DNA of 64,000 bases, from the NCBI RefSeq assembly GCF_001642805.2, contig NZ_CP016948.1, positions 1,178,001 to 1,242,000 on the forward strand. Direction: 5' to 3'. Every line of letters begins with the position of its first letter. Position 1 is the first letter of the stretch. The position numbers and the translations under genes were made by a program. Source of the stretch: Serratia surfactantfaciens. Its GTDB lineage: Bacteria > Pseudomonadota > Gammaproteobacteria > Enterobacterales > Enterobacteriaceae. Below are positions 1 to 9,130 of the stretch, in pieces. The notes under the pieces are model-generated. The model worked only from the letters and a program-made list of their open reading frames with translations. It made no database searches and had not been told where the DNA came from.

Positions 1-11
1 CCGAGGCGGGT

Positions 12-677
12 TCAGCGCACCGGCTGCTTATTGGCCCAGCGCAGGAAACGCTTTTGCGTTTCCTTATCCGCTTGCTGGAACCAGTATTGCAGCATCTGCT
101 CCGATACGTTTTCGCCTTTCAGCGTCACCGTCGGGGCATTTAACGATGAGTCGGCCTGCGGGGAGACCGGGGCATTGCCGGCGTTCGCCTGCACGAAGGT
201 CGGGACGGAGGCCGGACGGTTTTGGCGGTTGTAATCCGTCATCACCTTTTCCAAATCGGCATTGAAGGTCACGCTGTCGGGATGCAGCACATCCTGTTTG
301 AACGGCAGGGCGTTGCCCCCTTTGTCCACCACCAGGTAATTCAGCGTTTTGTCGAAGCGTTGCGCGTCACGATCGTTCTCAATACGCGGAATTTCGATCG
401 CGACCTGGCTGATCTTTTGCGTATTGAAGGTGGCGATCAGCGGCAGGGATGCGTAGGTTTGCGCATGCTGGCCAGAATGTAGGGTTTTGGTCACTTTAAA
501 CAGCAATTGATGCTGCCCGCCATCCAGCTCAAGGCTGTCGGCGCCTTTTAACAACGAACCTGTCATTTTCTTGCCGTCGACCACCAGCAGGTCGATGTCC
601 GGGGAGAGTTTCAGGGTCGTAGCCGCGGCAGGCATGCTGATGCTGATCAACGCCGCAACCACCAGACCAAATTTCAT
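12..677 (-). CDS. yccT: YccT/CsgI family periplasmic protein (DUF2057)
   Basis: This 221-residue protein is a YccT homologue; the E. coli member, renamed CsgI, is a periplasmic inhibitor of curli assembly. The N-terminus has a short basic start, a hydrophobic run and a cleavage-like Ala-rich end (MPAAATT), so export is expected. The conserved LDLLVVDGKK-like segment and the C-terminal YWFQQADKETQ...WANKQP region match the family. Two ATGs are adjacent (680 and 677); I chose 677 because the AAGGAGA ribosome site then sits at better spacing. It lies beside yccU, as in E. coli. The family call is firm; the curli role here is inferred from the homologue. Confidence 0.9.
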   Translation of the reverse strand: MKFGLVVAALISISMPAAATTLKLSPDIDLLVVDGKKMTGSLLKGADSLELDGGQHQLLFKVTKTLHSGQHAQTYASLPLIATFNTQKISQVAIEIPRIENDRDAQRFDKTLNYLVVDKGGNALPFKQDVLHPDSVTFNADLEKVMTDYNRQNRPASVPTFVQANAGNAPVSPQADSSLNAPTVTLKGENVSEQMLQYWFQQADKETQKRFLRWANKQPVR

Positions 678-932
678 CATTATCTCCTTATAAAGTGACG
701 TAGCTCTAAGTGTTGAACATGGCACAGGTTGTGTCAAAATTTTTCAATCGGGTATTTTGTTTACATTTTCACATATTTTATCGCGATTAGACACGACCAT
801 GCACAGCTGAACCGCGACAGCCTCAGACCATAAGATCGCGCTGAAGTTTCGCACGCGTTGCGTTTAGCCGAGAGAAGGCCGATCGGTTACACTCGAAACG
901 GAGAGTGACGCAGTGATAAACGGGAGTTGAAG

Positions 933-1346
933 ATGCAAGATCAAGACATTGTTGAGCTGTTGCGGCAGGTGCAAACCATCGCGCTGGTGGGCGCCAGCGA
1001 TAATCCGTCGCGGCCCAGCTACGGGGTGATGGCTTATCTGTTGGCGCAAGGGTATCAGGTGATCCCGGTCAGCCCAAAGCTGGCGGGGCAGACGCTGTTG
1101 GGCCAGCAGGTTTACGCGACGCTGGCAGACATTCCGCAGCCGGTGGATATGGTCGATGTTTTCCGCAATTCGCAGGCCGCGTACGGCGTGGCGCAAGAGG
1201 CGATAGCGATCGGCGCCAAGGCGCTGTGGCTGCAGATCGGGGTAGTTAACGACCAGGCGGCAGAGCTGGCGCAACAGGCCGGGCTCCAGGTGGTGATGGA
1301 TCGCTGTCCGAAAATCGACATCCCGCGTTTGGGGCTGGAGCGCTGA
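933..1346 (+). CDS. yccU: CoA-binding protein YccU
   Basis: A 137-residue Rossmann-type CoA_binding domain protein. The glycine-rich nucleotide site is visible near the N-terminus ([16 protein letters not shown]), followed by VIPVSPK and the C-terminal [17 protein letters not shown], all close to E. coli YccU. The exact cellular role is not known. The frame is open from a TTG at 927, but the ATG at 933 follows GGGAG at useful spacing and gives the family's length. It is transcribed towards hspQ, with a hairpin between the two ends, in the same order as in E. coli. Confidence 0.92.
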   Translation: MQDQDIVELLRQVQTIALVGASDNPSRPSYGVMAYLLAQGYQVIPVSPKLAGQTLLGQQVYATLADIPQPVDMVDVFRNSQAAYGVAQEAIAIGAKALWLQIGVVNDQAAELAQQAGLQVVMDRCPKIDIPRLGLER

Positions 1347-1351
1347 ATAAA

Positions 1352-1380
1352 AAGGGCCTGGCGTGATGCCAGGCCCTCTC
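1352..1380. terminator. Bidirectional intrinsic terminator between yccU and hspQ
   Basis: A perfect 10-bp stem (AGGGCCTGGC/GCCAGGCCCT, 1353-1377) with a 5-nt loop lies between the convergent gene ends. The run of A before it on the plus strand is a U-run on the minus strand, so it ends hspQ transcription best. Confidence 0.85.
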
Positions 1381-1403
1381 GGGTTTCTCAGGTCTTGGCG
1401 CGG

Positions 1404-1721
1404 TCAATTGCGCAAGCGTGGCGCCTGTAGCTGGTGGCGGATGGATTCCGCCAGCTCATCCAGCGATGGTTGCTCGGGGTGGGCTTCCTGGGGCTCGCCA
1501 TCCAGCTGTGCTTCTGCCAGATAAGTGTGCACCGGTTGGCCTTCCTCGTCTTCCATCACCACGTGGTACCAAGGGGCGGAACGCAGTTCATCGTTCGCCG
1601 CTATCTCGTCAGCTTTGGGTTGTTCCAAAGAGTATTCGGGGTCGATATCGATCACGACGCCCAAATACCCCAGCAGTTTATGTCTAACCTGTTGTCCGAT
1701 ACCGAATTTGCTGGCAATCAT
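1404..1721 (-). CDS. hspQ: Heat shock protein HspQ
   Basis: A 105-residue HspQ (YccV-like, hemimethylated-DNA-binding family) protein, the same length as in E. coli. Family features include [20 protein letters not shown] at the start and [13 protein letters not shown] in the middle. In enterics HspQ affects Lon-dependent proteolysis and was first described through DnaA degradation. The ATG at 1721 follows GGAGGTCATC-type Shine-Dalgarno sequence; upstream in-frame starts would add an unconserved tail. It is followed by a strong terminator. Confidence 0.93.
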   Translation of the reverse strand: MIASKFGIGQQVRHKLLGYLGVVIDIDPEYSLEQPKADEIAANDELRSAPWYHVVMEDEEGQPVHTYLAEAQLDGEPQEAHPEQPSLDELAESIRHQLQAPRLRN

Positions 1722-1781
1722 GATGACCTCCTGAGAAACAATGCCTTGCTCATATATGGGGGCAAGGCAGCGCATTTCAAG

Positions 1782-2972
1782 TTACATCACCCGACAAGCG
1801 AAGCCTTTCAGATACAGCCCCTCAGGGTATGTGGCGATCACCGGGTGATCGGCGGCCTGCCGGAACTGCTCTATAAATTGTACATCACGTCCGGCATCTA
1901 CAGCGGCGTCGGCCAAAATTTTCTGGAACAGGTCGGTCGGCATCAGCCCGGAGCAAGAGAAGCTGAGCAGAATACCGCCTGGGTTCAGCAGCTGCAGCGC
2001 CAGCATGTTGATGTCCTTGTAGCCGCGGCAGGCGCTGGCCAGCTGGTTCTTGTTCTCAACGAATTTCGGCGGATCCATGATGATCAGGTCGAACTTCTCG
2101 CCCTGGGTGCGGTAGTTGCGCAGCAGCTGGAATACGTCGTCGCGGACGAACTCCGCCTTGTTCAAATCCAGTTTGTTGAGCTCGACGTTCTGTTTGGCGA
2201 TATCCAGCGCCGCCTGCGAGGTATCCACGCTGATCACCTGCGCGCAGTCGCCCATCAGAGCGGAAACGGCGAAGGCGCCGGTGTAGGAGAAGCAGTTCAG
2301 CACCCGACGGCCGGCGGAGTAGTTGCGCGCCGCCAGGCGGCTGTCGCGCTGATCGAGGTAGAAGCCGGTCTTGTGCCCTTGCTGAATGTCCACCAGCAGC
2401 TTCATGCCGTGTTCGGTGATCGGCAATAGCTCAGGCGGCAGATCGCCCAATACCGGGCCTTGCGCCAGTGGCAGTCCTTCTTTCTTGCGCACCGCGACGT
2501 CGGAGCGATCGTAAATCGAACATTCCGGGTAGCAATGCTGCAGGGCGGAAAGCAGGGCCGGGCGCTGGTATTCCGCGCCGGCGGACAGCAGCTGCAGCAC
2601 CAGGAAATTCTGGAAGCGATCGATAGTGATGCCCGGCAGGCCGTCGGACTCGCCGGCGATCAGGCGATATCCGTCCAGACCGTCACGCTGTGCGACCCAA
2701 TCACGCCAGCTTTGCGCTTGCTGCAGGCGTCGAATAAAGAAATCGATGTTAATCTCTTCATCCTGCTGGAAGGTCCAGACGCGTGCGCGGATCTGCGACT
2801 CGGGCGAATAGGCACCGCGAGCCAGCCATTTGCCCTGGCTGTCGAGAATATCGATGGTTTCACCGGAGAGAGCTTTACCCTCAACGCGTTGAACGGCGCC
2901 GGAGAACACCCAAGGGTGGCGACGGAGTAAGGACTTTTCACGTCCTTTGGCGAGAAACAGGCGTACGGTCAT
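1782..2972 (-). CDS. rlmI: 23S rRNA (cytosine-1962-C5)-methyltransferase RlmI
   Basis: A 396-residue methyltransferase that places m5C at position 1962 of 23S rRNA using S-adenosylmethionine. The N-terminal PUA domain (about residues 1-75, [20 protein letters not shown]) precedes the Rossmann catalytic domain. The SAM loop ([16 protein letters not shown]), the IMDPPKF motif and the catalytic cysteine in SFSCSGLM are all present. Length and sequence follow E. coli RlmI throughout. It is divergent from yccX, as in E. coli. Confidence 0.96.
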   Translation of the reverse strand: MTVRLFLAKGREKSLLRRHPWVFSGAVQRVEGKALSGETIDILDSQGKWLARGAYSPESQIRARVWTFQQDEEINIDFFIRRLQQAQSWRDWVAQRDGLDGYRLIAGESDGLPGITIDRFQNFLVLQLLSAGAEYQRPALLSALQHCYPECSIYDRSDVAVRKKEGLPLAQGPVLGDLPPELLPITEHGMKLLVDIQQGHKTGFYLDQRDSRLAARNYSAGRRVLNCFSYTGAFAVSALMGDCAQVISVDTSQAALDIAKQNVELNKLDLNKAEFVRDDVFQLLRNYRTQGEKFDLIIMDPPKFVENKNQLASACRGYKDINMLALQLLNPGGILLSFSCSGLMPTDLFQKILADAAVDAGRDVQFIEQFRQAADHPVIATYPEGLYLKGFACRVM

Positions 2973-3065
2973 AATTAATAATGCTGCCAGCTAGGATAGA
3001 AAGAGTGACACGGCGGTGCAAAGGCACGGCAATGCCATAATGAAAACTGAATTAAGGGGGCGATT

Positions 3066-3344
3066 ATGACACAAGTTTGCATTGCTGCGTATGTGTATGG
3101 CGTAGTGCAGGGGGTTGGGTTTCGCTATTCCACCCAGCGGCAGGCCGAGGCGCTGGGCGTGACCGGCTATGCGCGCAACCTTGATGACGGCAGCGTTCAG
3201 GTAGTGGCCTGTGGCGCTCAGGCCCAGGTGGATCAGCTGGTGGCATGGTTGAAACAGGGTGGCCCGCGCAGCGCGCGTGTCGAACGCGTGCTGGTGGAGC
3301 CGCAGGGCGTGGCCGATTACGCCGGGTTCGGCATTCGCTATTAA
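3066..3344 (+). CDS. yccX: Acylphosphatase YccX
   Basis: A 92-residue acylphosphatase, which hydrolyses carboxyl-phosphate bonds such as acetyl phosphate. The signature [16 protein letters not shown] near the N-terminus supplies the phosphate loop and the catalytic arginine, and [14 protein letters not shown] supplies the catalytic asparagine. The ATG at 3066 follows GGGGGCG. The length is normal for the family. It is divergent from rlmI and convergent with tusE. Confidence 0.94.
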   Translation: MTQVCIAAYVYGVVQGVGFRYSTQRQAEALGVTGYARNLDDGSVQVVACGAQAQVDQLVAWLKQGGPRSARVERVLVEPQGVADYAGFGIRY

Positions 3345-3350
3345 ACGCTC

Positions 3351-3371
3351 GCCTGCAGCTGCGCTGCAGGC
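3351..3371. repeat. Hairpin between yccX and tusE
   Basis: A perfect 8-bp inverted repeat (GCCTGCAG/CTGCAGGC) with a 5-nt loop lies just after the yccX stop and before the tusE stop. There is no clear U-run, so it may be a weak or Rho-assisted transcription end rather than a classic terminator. Confidence 0.5.
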
Positions 3372-3378
3372 TGTGCAG

Positions 3379-3708
3379 TCAGATGCATTTCACCGGCTTC
3401 GGCAACCCGGCTATCTTGGTGGCTTGTTTGGCCGGCCCTTTCGGGAACAGGCGATACAGGTAACGGCTGTTGCCTTTTTCCTCACCGTATTTCTGCGCCA
3501 TGGCCTTGACCAGCATGCGAATAGCCGGCGAAGTATTGAATTCCTGATAGAAGTCGCGCACGAAGCGCACCACTTCCCAGTGTGCTTCGGTGAGCACGAT
3601 TTCTTCCTGCGCGGCCAGCAGCGGCGCCAGGCCCTCATGCCAGTCGGCGCTGTTTTTCAGATAGCCCTGCGCGTCAGTGTCGATAATCTGACCTTCAAAC
3701 TCCAACAT
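3379..3708 (-). CDS. tusE: Sulfur relay protein TusE
   Basis: A 109-residue DsrC/TusE family protein. TusE accepts persulfide from TusBCD and passes it to MnmA during 2-thiolation of tRNA wobble uridine. The C-terminus ends PKPVKCI, with the essential penultimate cysteine, and the W-x3[11 protein letters not shown] segment is typical. The ATG at 3708 gives the family's usual start (MLEFEGQ); longer starts add nonconserved residues. The neighbours yccX and yccA match the E. coli order. Confidence 0.95.
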   Translation of the reverse strand: MLEFEGQIIDTDAQGYLKNSADWHEGLAPLLAAQEEIVLTEAHWEVVRFVRDFYQEFNTSPAIRMLVKAMAQKYGEEKGNSRYLYRLFPKGPAKQATKIAGLPKPVKCI

Positions 3709-3766
3709 ACTGCCTCGATAACGGATAATTCGGAACGGCCGCCAGTTTAGCAAATTTTTTCGGCCG

Positions 3767-3795
3767 CAAAAAACAAAGCCCCGCCGGAGCGGGGC
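3767..3795 (-). terminator. Intrinsic terminator of yccA
   Basis: A GCCCCGC/GCGGGGC stem (3778-3795) with a 4-nt loop is followed, on the minus strand, by a T-rich run (TTTGTTTTTT). It sits just beyond the yccA stop. Confidence 0.85.
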
Positions 3796-3819
3796 CTGGA
3801 AGGCATGCGTAGCGTGCTA

Positions 3820-4479
3820 TCAGTTGCTGCGGGCGAAGCCCAGAATGCTCAGCAGGCTGATGAACATGTTGTAGAGCGACACGTACAGGCTAACGGTGGC
3901 GCGAATGTAGTTGGTCTCGCCGCCGTGAATGATGTTGCTGGTTTCCCACAGGATAGCGCCAGCGGAGAACAGAATGAACAGCGCGCTGATCGCCAGATGC
4001 AGGGCAGGGATCTGCAGGAACAGGTTGGCGATCACCGCCACCAGCAGCACCACAAAACCGGCCATCATCATGCCTGACAGGAACGACATGTCCTTGCGCG
4101 TGGTCAGCACGTAGGCCGAGCAGCAGAAGAACACCGCGGCTGTGCCGCCCAGCGCCAGCATGATCAGATCGCCCGCGCCGGCGTTCAGGAACGAGCTGAG
4201 GATCGGGCCGAGGGCATATCCCATGAACCCGGTCAGCGCGAACGCCGCCAGAATGCCCGCCGGGCTGTTGGCCAGCTTATGCGTCAGGAACATCAGGCCG
4301 TAGAAGCCGACCAGCATCAGCAATAAGCCCGGCGCCGGCAGGCCCAACATCGTACTGGCGGTAGCGGTCAACGCCGAGAAAGCCAGCGTCAGGGATAACA
4401 GGAAATAGGTGTTGCGCAGGACTTTATGCGTGCTGAGCAGCGAGTCGCGCGAGGAAGACGAGACGACAATGCGGTCCAT
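3820..4479 (-). CDS. yccA: FtsH protease modulator YccA (Bax inhibitor-1 family)
   Basis: A 219-residue inner-membrane protein with about seven hydrophobic segments and the BI-1/UPF0005 signature. The N-terminal [25 protein letters not shown] and the C-terminal [14 protein letters not shown] are characteristic of YccA. In E. coli it is a substrate and modulator of the FtsH protease and protects SecY. The ATG at 4479 follows AGAGAG sequence and fits the E. coli length. A terminator follows the gene. Confidence 0.94.
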   Translation of the reverse strand: MDRIVVSSSSRDSLLSTHKVLRNTYFLLSLTLAFSALTATASTMLGLPAPGLLLMLVGFYGLMFLTHKLANSPAGILAAFALTGFMGYALGPILSSFLNAGAGDLIMLALGGTAAVFFCCSAYVLTTRKDMSFLSGMMMAGFVVLLVAVIANLFLQIPALHLAISALFILFSAGAILWETSNIIHGGETNYIRATVSLYVSLYNMFISLLSILGFARSN

Positions 4480-4666
4480 AATGCTCTCTCTTATCAAGCC
4501 ATCACAAAATAATCCCGATGATAGGCAGCGCAAGCGTTTGATTAAAGTCTGTTTACCAATCTTTACCCTTAGTTATCATTATTGCAACCGCGTGGGAGCG
4601 GCTGCGCGTTTGTTCGCCGCTTGCATGAGCGTCGCCGATTTTTCGCGCGGTTGAACGCCGCCGGGC

Positions 4667-4695
4667 TTTACAAGCGAATAAGCTCTGTTTATAGT
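4667..4695 (+). promoter_or_regulatory. Candidate sigma-70 promoter of the tRNA-Ser gene
   Basis: TTTACA (4667-4672) and TATAGT (4690-4695) are 17 bp apart. A GCGCG-rich discriminator follows, as in stable-RNA promoters, and the tRNA begins 12 bp downstream. Confidence 0.7.
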
Positions 4696-4707
4696 GCGCG
4701 TCGTTGC

Positions 4708-4795
4708 GGAGGGGTGGCCGAGTGGCTGAAGGCAACGGTCTTGAAAACCGTCGACGGGAAACCGTTCCAGAGTTCGAATCTCTGCTCCTCCGCCA
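4708..4795 (+). tRNA. serT: tRNA-Ser (anticodon TGA)
   Basis: An 88-nt serine tRNA with the long variable arm expected of tRNA-Ser and an encoded CCA end. The acceptor stem GGAGGGG pairs with CTCCTCC. The anticodon TGA is at 4742-4744, and the T arm GTTCGAATC is intact. Its position after yccA corresponds to serT in E. coli. Confidence 0.97.
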
Positions 4796-4805
4796 TACAT
4801 TCTGA

Positions 4806-4835
4806 CCCCGCGCTCTCTGAGCGCGGGGTTTTTTG
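4806..4835 (+). terminator. Intrinsic terminator of tRNA-Ser
   Basis: A 10-bp perfect stem (CCCCGCGCTC/GAGCGCGGGG) with a 3-nt loop is followed by TTTTTT, 10 nt after the tRNA CCA. Confidence 0.92.
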
Positions 4836-5023
4836 CTTTTGCGTGCGGAGAAACCGGCGCGCTTTGGCAGTAAACGCGTTCGGCTATTGATAAGGGCCAC
4901 GCATCGGTGAGATTATGCGGTCACCAAGGTCGGCCGTTCGGCTGCCTGCTGCTGTCAGGCGTGACCGGCGTAATAATCAACGCCGCCTTATCAATTTTGC
5001 GTAATGCTCTTATGGAGACAGAG

Positions 5024-5239
5024 ATGAACTGGTATCAAGTCGCCCTATGGACCATGATCTTCCTGAAGTCCGGCGCTTTCCTGGTATTCGTATGGTGGTG
5101 GATGTTCAAACGCGCGACCAAACCTTATGTGCGCCCGCAGGACGTCGTGGTGGACGATAAGCCGTATGACGAGAATCTCACCATGGAAGAGGTGATGAAA
5201 AAACATGGCATTACCCGCGCGGAGAATTCGGTTCAATAA
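5024..5239 (+). CDS. Small single-pass membrane protein, unknown function
   Basis: A 71-residue protein with one transmembrane segment (about residues 5-27, VALWTMIFLKSGAFLVFVWWWMF) and a charged C-terminal tail ending ...EEVMKKHGITRAENSVQ. The positive-inside rule (KRATK just after the helix) predicts a cytoplasmic tail. The ATG at 5024 has GGAG six bases upstream; ATG 5012 is possible but its ribosome site is poor. I do not recognise the family. It stands alone, between the tRNA-Ser terminator and the FidL-like gene on the other strand. Confidence 0.7.
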   Translation: MNWYQVALWTMIFLKSGAFLVFVWWWMFKRATKPYVRPQDVVVDDKPYDENLTMEEVMKKHGITRAENSVQ

Positions 5240-5329
5240 GCGCGTTGCTGCCGCCGGGGGCGTTTATCACGATAGCGCCCCTGTTGATTTTCCTTTCCTG
5301 TCCCTGTTGGTTTGCGCGATGAGCGTCCG

Positions 5330-5812
5330 TTAGCGGCACATCGCGACGGGGAACAACACGCCGTGCATGATATAGGCGTCCTGTCGTACTTTTCGCATCG
5401 AAAAGAACCCGTTCTTAATGCCGAGAGAAATCATGGGGATCTCCTTGGTGAGCTCATCCGGTGCGTTGTCGTCGGGGCTTTTGATCACTTCACGTTGCGT
5501 CGTCATATAAAAGCCATCGCCTATTTTTTTGAGTTTAAAGATGAGTTTCTGGTCCAGATTGTAGGTTTTACCCCTGAGGGTGATATCGCCGCGTTGCACG
5601 ATCACCGCCCTGTCTTCATCGTAAATGAACAAGCTGCCCGACACTTTCAGATCGAGAGCGTCGCCTGAAGCCAACAGCTTCCGAGTCACCGTCTCCGCCT
5701 TGCAGTTGATGTAGGAGGGGGGACGCAGGGTGAAGACGCGGACTATGACAATAAGAATAATCGCGGCTGACAAGCCGATAATCACTGCTTTGGGGGTGCG
5801 CAAGGCCGTCAT
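5330..5812 (-). CDS. FidL-like inner-membrane protein
   Basis: A 160-residue protein with one N-terminal transmembrane helix (about residues 9-27) and an extracytoplasmic domain. It starts immediately after the stop codon of the upstream winged-helix regulator, so the two are co-transcribed and probably act together. Size, topology and pairing fit FidL, the partner of the ToxR-like regulator MarT in the Salmonella SPI-3 island. This is a family-level inference; a ToxS-like role (stabilising or sensing for the regulator) is plausible but unproven. Confidence 0.7.
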   Translation of the reverse strand: MTALRTPKAVIIGLSAAIILIVIVRVFTLRPPSYINCKAETVTRKLLASGDALDLKVSGSLFIYDEDRAVIVQRGDITLRGKTYNLDQKLIFKLKKIGDGFYMTTQREVIKSPDDNAPDELTKEIPMISLGIKNGFFSMRKVRQDAYIMHGVLFPVAMCR

Positions 5813-6592
5813 TTATTTACCGTTGAGTATTTTGTAGGTCACACACTGAGTGTATTGATGTTCATTTCCCAGGTAACAAACGCCGAGAAATGTGTCATAA
5901 CTCAGCGTATGTCTGCGCATCGAAAAATACACGTCGGCGCTGATTTTCTTACAATCTACGTTGCTGAGCTGCAATATCTTCTCCGCCATGCGTTTTTCCG
6001 CTTCATTATCGATGTGTTTTTCGGCATCCAGTGAATACAGAGTGCAGTTGTCTTGTTTTCCCAACGCAATTAATTCTTGCTGCAGTTGCTTGGGAAATTC
6101 AATCGGATAGAACATCGCCATCATCAATAGTGTGGAGAGCAGGCCGATAATAATGACGGTTGGCGAGAGTCTCAGCCTTTTTAGCGCGTTATTGCGGCGT
6201 GGGGAAGGAAATGTCTCGGTCGGCAATGGCGTCTGGGAGGGTATTTCCTCTACCAGAGGCAGGGAGTGTATTTCAACCAACGCGGTAAAGCAAAAACCGA
6301 CCTTGGCAATGGTTTTTATGGGAGGCGTCTCCCTTCCCAGCAGCTTGAAGGCTTTTCTTATTTCACTCACGGCGACATTCAGGCTGATTGACGAGCCGGT
6401 AAAGCCGTATTCTTCCCATACCTTCTGTATCAATACCTCGCGTTTTAATGGAACGTTTGGATGCGTCAGCATTTCAATTAGCAGTCGTGATGCCGGGTTG
6501 GATATTCGTATTGATGACTCATGGTTATCAATAAGCTGGAGGTAACAGGTGCTTGCGTCATAGATCACGCAGAGATCGATAATGTATTTCAT
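5813..6592 (-). CDS. ToxR/CadC/MarT-like membrane-anchored transcriptional regulator
   Basis: A 259-residue protein with an N-terminal OmpR/PhoB-type winged helix (about residues 20-105, including LIEMLTHPNVPLKREVLIQK and SISLNVAVSEIRKAFK), a linker, one transmembrane helix (about residues 145-165, TVIIIGLLSTLLMMAMFY) and a roughly 90-residue periplasmic part containing several cysteines. This is the ToxR/CadC architecture, in which periplasmic sensing controls a cytoplasmic DNA-binding domain. It is coupled to the FidL-like gene. The fimbrial operon 1.2 kb away is a plausible target. Confidence 0.82.
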   Translation of the reverse strand: MKYIIDLCVIYDASTCYLQLIDNHESSIRISNPASRLLIEMLTHPNVPLKREVLIQKVWEEYGFTGSSISLNVAVSEIRKAFKLLGRETPPIKTIAKVGFCFTALVEIHSLPLVEEIPSQTPLPTETFPSPRRNNALKRLRLSPTVIIIGLLSTLLMMAMFYPIEFPKQLQQELIALGKQDNCTLYSLDAEKHIDNEAEKRMAEKILQLSNVDCKKISADVYFSMRRHTLSYDTFLGVCYLGNEHQYTQCVTYKILNGK

Positions 6593-6993
6593 ATTTGCAG
6601 GTTTTTATAAGGATATAGGCTTCCAATGCGCGGCTAGTATTTAGGTAAAAGGCAAGGAGGTCAAGGATTATGGCGGAATTCACAAGTGAAGCGGGTTGGT
6701 TTTTTATTTTTACGCTGGGCGCAATGTCTGACCTCGAGTGTGATGAATGATGTTTTAAGTGGTTTGTGCTAATAATTTTAATATTTTTAGATTATTGTTA
6801 TTAAAATTTCTGTTATAAAAAATAATCTTTCTAGTGGTGGCGGTTTGGTGCAGAATTATCCTGGCTGTACGGAACAGGGCTTCCCTGTGCATGTGGCTTA
6901 TTTTCTATGTTTATCTGGTAATAAGAATTTTCCGTAAAAGTGTTTTTTTCAGTGATGATGACGTGTTCTGGTTAAGCCACGGATGGAGGGGAT
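6593..6993. other. AT-rich divergent intergenic region
   Basis: About 400 bp separate the MarT-like and LuxR-type genes. The stretch 6750-6830 is strongly AT-rich (many TTATTAAA-type runs), unlike the surrounding GC-rich DNA. It probably carries both promoters and could bind a xenogeneic silencer. I see no convincing gene; the 61-codon ORF at 6834-7019 has no ribosome site. Confidence 0.5.
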
Positions 6994-7605
6994 ATGCTCA
7001 GTGTCGGTATTGTATCTGAAAATCTGTTCTTCAGAGAGGCGGTCAAGAGAATATTGACGCCAAGGATTTATCATCAAGAACACGTTATTACCTGTTACGG
7101 CGATTTGCCATTGGTAATGGGAAGTCGTTGTCATGACATTCTGGTTATTGACGACGCGGTAAAAAGCATGTTGCGTTTCAGCGTGGCGGTAACCTTATTA
7201 CCGTCCATTCACGGGCTTAAATTTTTTATTGCAACGGAAGAGATGCGCCGCCTGCTATGTCGATCCTTCTGGCACGATGTCGTGGTGTTCGACAAACGGG
7301 ACAGTGTATCTAATATGAGCCAGTCTCTGGCATTATTACTGGCCGATATTCTCCGTTGCTCAGCATCGCCCCAAAAGATAGATGATAGACCGGTTCGCGC
7401 GGCGAAACATTGCCTGACGGAAAGCGAGGCGGAAACTCTCCATTTGCTTTCTTTTGGCTATACGGTGACTCAGGTTTCCAAAATGTTGGATAAAAGCGTA
7501 AAAACCGTCAGCACGCAGAAATGCAGTGCGTTACGCAAAATGGGCCTGGAAAACCGGGTGCATAATTTGTTGGGGATTTCTTCCGGTTTTATAAGAGAGA
7601 GGTAG
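6994..7605 (+). CDS. LuxR-type (FixJ/NarL-like) transcriptional regulator
   Basis: A 203-residue regulator. The C-terminal LuxR helix-turn-helix (about residues 138-200) is clear: LTESEAETLHLLSFGYTVTQ, then KSVKTVSTQKCSALRKMG. The N-terminal half resembles a receiver fold (VGIVSENLFFREAVKRIL, DILVIDD) but lacks the full acidic pocket and conserved Lys/Thr, so phosphorylation is doubtful. The ATG at 6994 follows GGAGGGG. It stands directly upstream of the fimbrial operon in the same direction and probably regulates it. Confidence 0.82.
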   Translation: MLSVGIVSENLFFREAVKRILTPRIYHQEHVITCYGDLPLVMGSRCHDILVIDDAVKSMLRFSVAVTLLPSIHGLKFFIATEEMRRLLCRSFWHDVVVFDKRDSVSNMSQSLALLLADILRCSASPQKIDDRPVRAAKHCLTESEAETLHLLSFGYTVTQVSKMLDKSVKTVSTQKCSALRKMGLENRVHNLLGISSGFIRER

Positions 7606-7785
7606 GGGGCTATTTCTCGCTTATATTCCTGGTGGATGCATCACGTTATTTATTGGTTTTTATAAAAACAGGAATGTGATCGCTATTTTTTTGCCTCTGT
7701 ATTACGGGAAGGGACTGTTTCATCCCGCCGGCAGCGGCCGCTTTATTTATTCTCTCAAACCAAACTGTTATGGAGTTTTATCATC

Positions 7786-8370
7786 ATGATGAAGAAGATG
7801 TTTTCTGTTGCAATCATGGCGGCTGCGGTCGCTGCGCCTACGGCTTTCGCTGAAGATAATTCCGCCGGTGGCGTCATTAACTTTACCGGTGCCATTACCG
7901 ACACCACCTGTACCATCAACGGCGGCAAAAGTGCGGATTTCACCGTAGCGCTGAGCCCGATCTCGGTGACCGATGCCGGTAACGCCGTTGGGCCAATCAC
8001 CAAGAACAAAAAGTCCTTCTCGCTGACCTTCTCCGGCTGTTCGCCGGCGGCCGGCACGGCAGGCACCCCGCTGAAAATTTACTTCTCCTCCGCGGATAAC
8101 ATTTCCACTGACGGCAAATATTTGCTGAACAACTCGGTCAACGAGAACGACGCTTCCGTCGCGAAGAACGTGGGCTTCTCTCTGGCGGAAACCGGTTCTT
8201 CTACGCCGATCCAACTGAACGTGCCGTATGTCACCGACATCATGGGCGACAAAACGGCGCCGGATTCGGAAACCCTGACGCTGGATGCGTACTACTACAA
8301 AACCAACGCCGAAGCGGCAAAAGTGGGCGCTCTGAGCTCCAACGTGACTTACACCATTTCTTACCTGTAA
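7786..8370 (+). CDS. Fimbrial major subunit (pilin)
   Basis: A 194-residue type-1-like pilin. A signal peptide (about residues 1-23, ending TAFA) is followed by a mature domain with the paired cysteines of the pilin immunoglobulin-like fold (DTTCTING and FSGCSPA) and a C-terminal beta strand ending VTYTISYL, the donor-strand-type terminus with penultimate aromatic. First gene of a four-gene chaperone-usher operon, where the most abundant subunit is usually placed. The upstream 180 bp would hold the promoter. Confidence 0.9.
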   Translation: MMKKMFSVAIMAAAVAAPTAFAEDNSAGGVINFTGAITDTTCTINGGKSADFTVALSPISVTDAGNAVGPITKNKKSFSLTFSGCSPAAGTAGTPLKIYFSSADNISTDGKYLLNNSVNENDASVAKNVGFSLAETGSSTPIQLNVPYVTDIMGDKTAPDSETLTLDAYYYKTNAEAAKVGALSSNVTYTISYL

Positions 8371-8419
8371 TCACGCTGACCGCCAGGCCCCTGACCGGGC
8401 CTGGCCACTCGGGGGAACG

Positions 8420-9115
8420 ATGAAAAAATACTTGATGATGGCGGCGTTGCTGCTCACTGCCGTTGGCGCTCAGGCCAACGTGGTGGTTAACGGGACGCGG
8501 GTTATTTATCCGGCAAACAACAAGGACGTGATTGTCCAACTGCTGAACAATGGCGCCGACCCCTCATTGGTTCAGGCCTGGATCGACGACGGCGATATCA
8601 ATTCCACCCCGGAAACCGCCAATGTGCCGTTTTTGCTGTCGCCGCCGGTGGTGAAGGTCAACGGCAATAGCGGCCAGCAGCTGCGAATTCAGAAAGTCGG
8701 CGCCGCGTTGGCGGCGGATCGCGAATCGGTGTTCTATCTCAACGTGCTGGATATCCCGCCGACGCCGGAAAACCTGCAGGGCACCAACACGCTGCAGCTG
8801 GCGATCAAGTCGCGCATCAAACTGTTCTACCGCCCGCCGGCGTTAACCCGCGGCGTAGAAAGCGCGTTGGAAAAACTGACGCTGCAAGCCAACGGCAAAG
8901 GGTTCGACGTCACCAACAGCAGCCCGTATTTCATTACGATAGCGAATATCGGCCAGGGCGCGGACAAACACTTGCTGGTTGACTCGCTCATGGTTGCGCC
9001 GTTTTCCACCCAGTTTGCCGCCAGCAAACGATCGGTCACTAAAAACGCCCGCTATGACCTGATGTATATCGACGATCTGGGGGCTTACAAGTCTAAAGCC
9101 GTCACCGCACACTAA
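8420..9115 (+). CDS. Periplasmic fimbrial chaperone
   Basis: A 231-residue PapD-like chaperone with a short signal peptide (MKKYLMMAALLLTAVGAQA). It has the G1-strand region with alternating hydrophobics and the subunit-anchoring basic residues (GTRVIYP near the start; IKSRIKLFYRP in the middle), plus the LRIQKVG and DRESVFYLNVLDIPP signatures. It folds and caps pilus subunits and delivers them to the usher. It begins 50 bp after the pilin gene and ends 15 bp before the usher. Confidence 0.93.
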   Translation: MKKYLMMAALLLTAVGAQANVVVNGTRVIYPANNKDVIVQLLNNGADPSLVQAWIDDGDINSTPETANVPFLLSPPVVKVNGNSGQQLRIQKVGAALAADRESVFYLNVLDIPPTPENLQGTNTLQLAIKSRIKLFYRPPALTRGVESALEKLTLQANGKGFDVTNSSPYFITIANIGQGADKHLLVDSLMVAPFSTQFAASKRSVTKNARYDLMYIDDLGAYKSKAVTAH

Positions 9116-9130
9116 CCTGAAAGAACAACA

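Noticed and set aside
1434..2429. Plus-strand open frame of 331 codons
   Set aside because: It is antisense to hspQ and rlmI, both of which are clear family members; open antisense frames are common in GC-rich genes.
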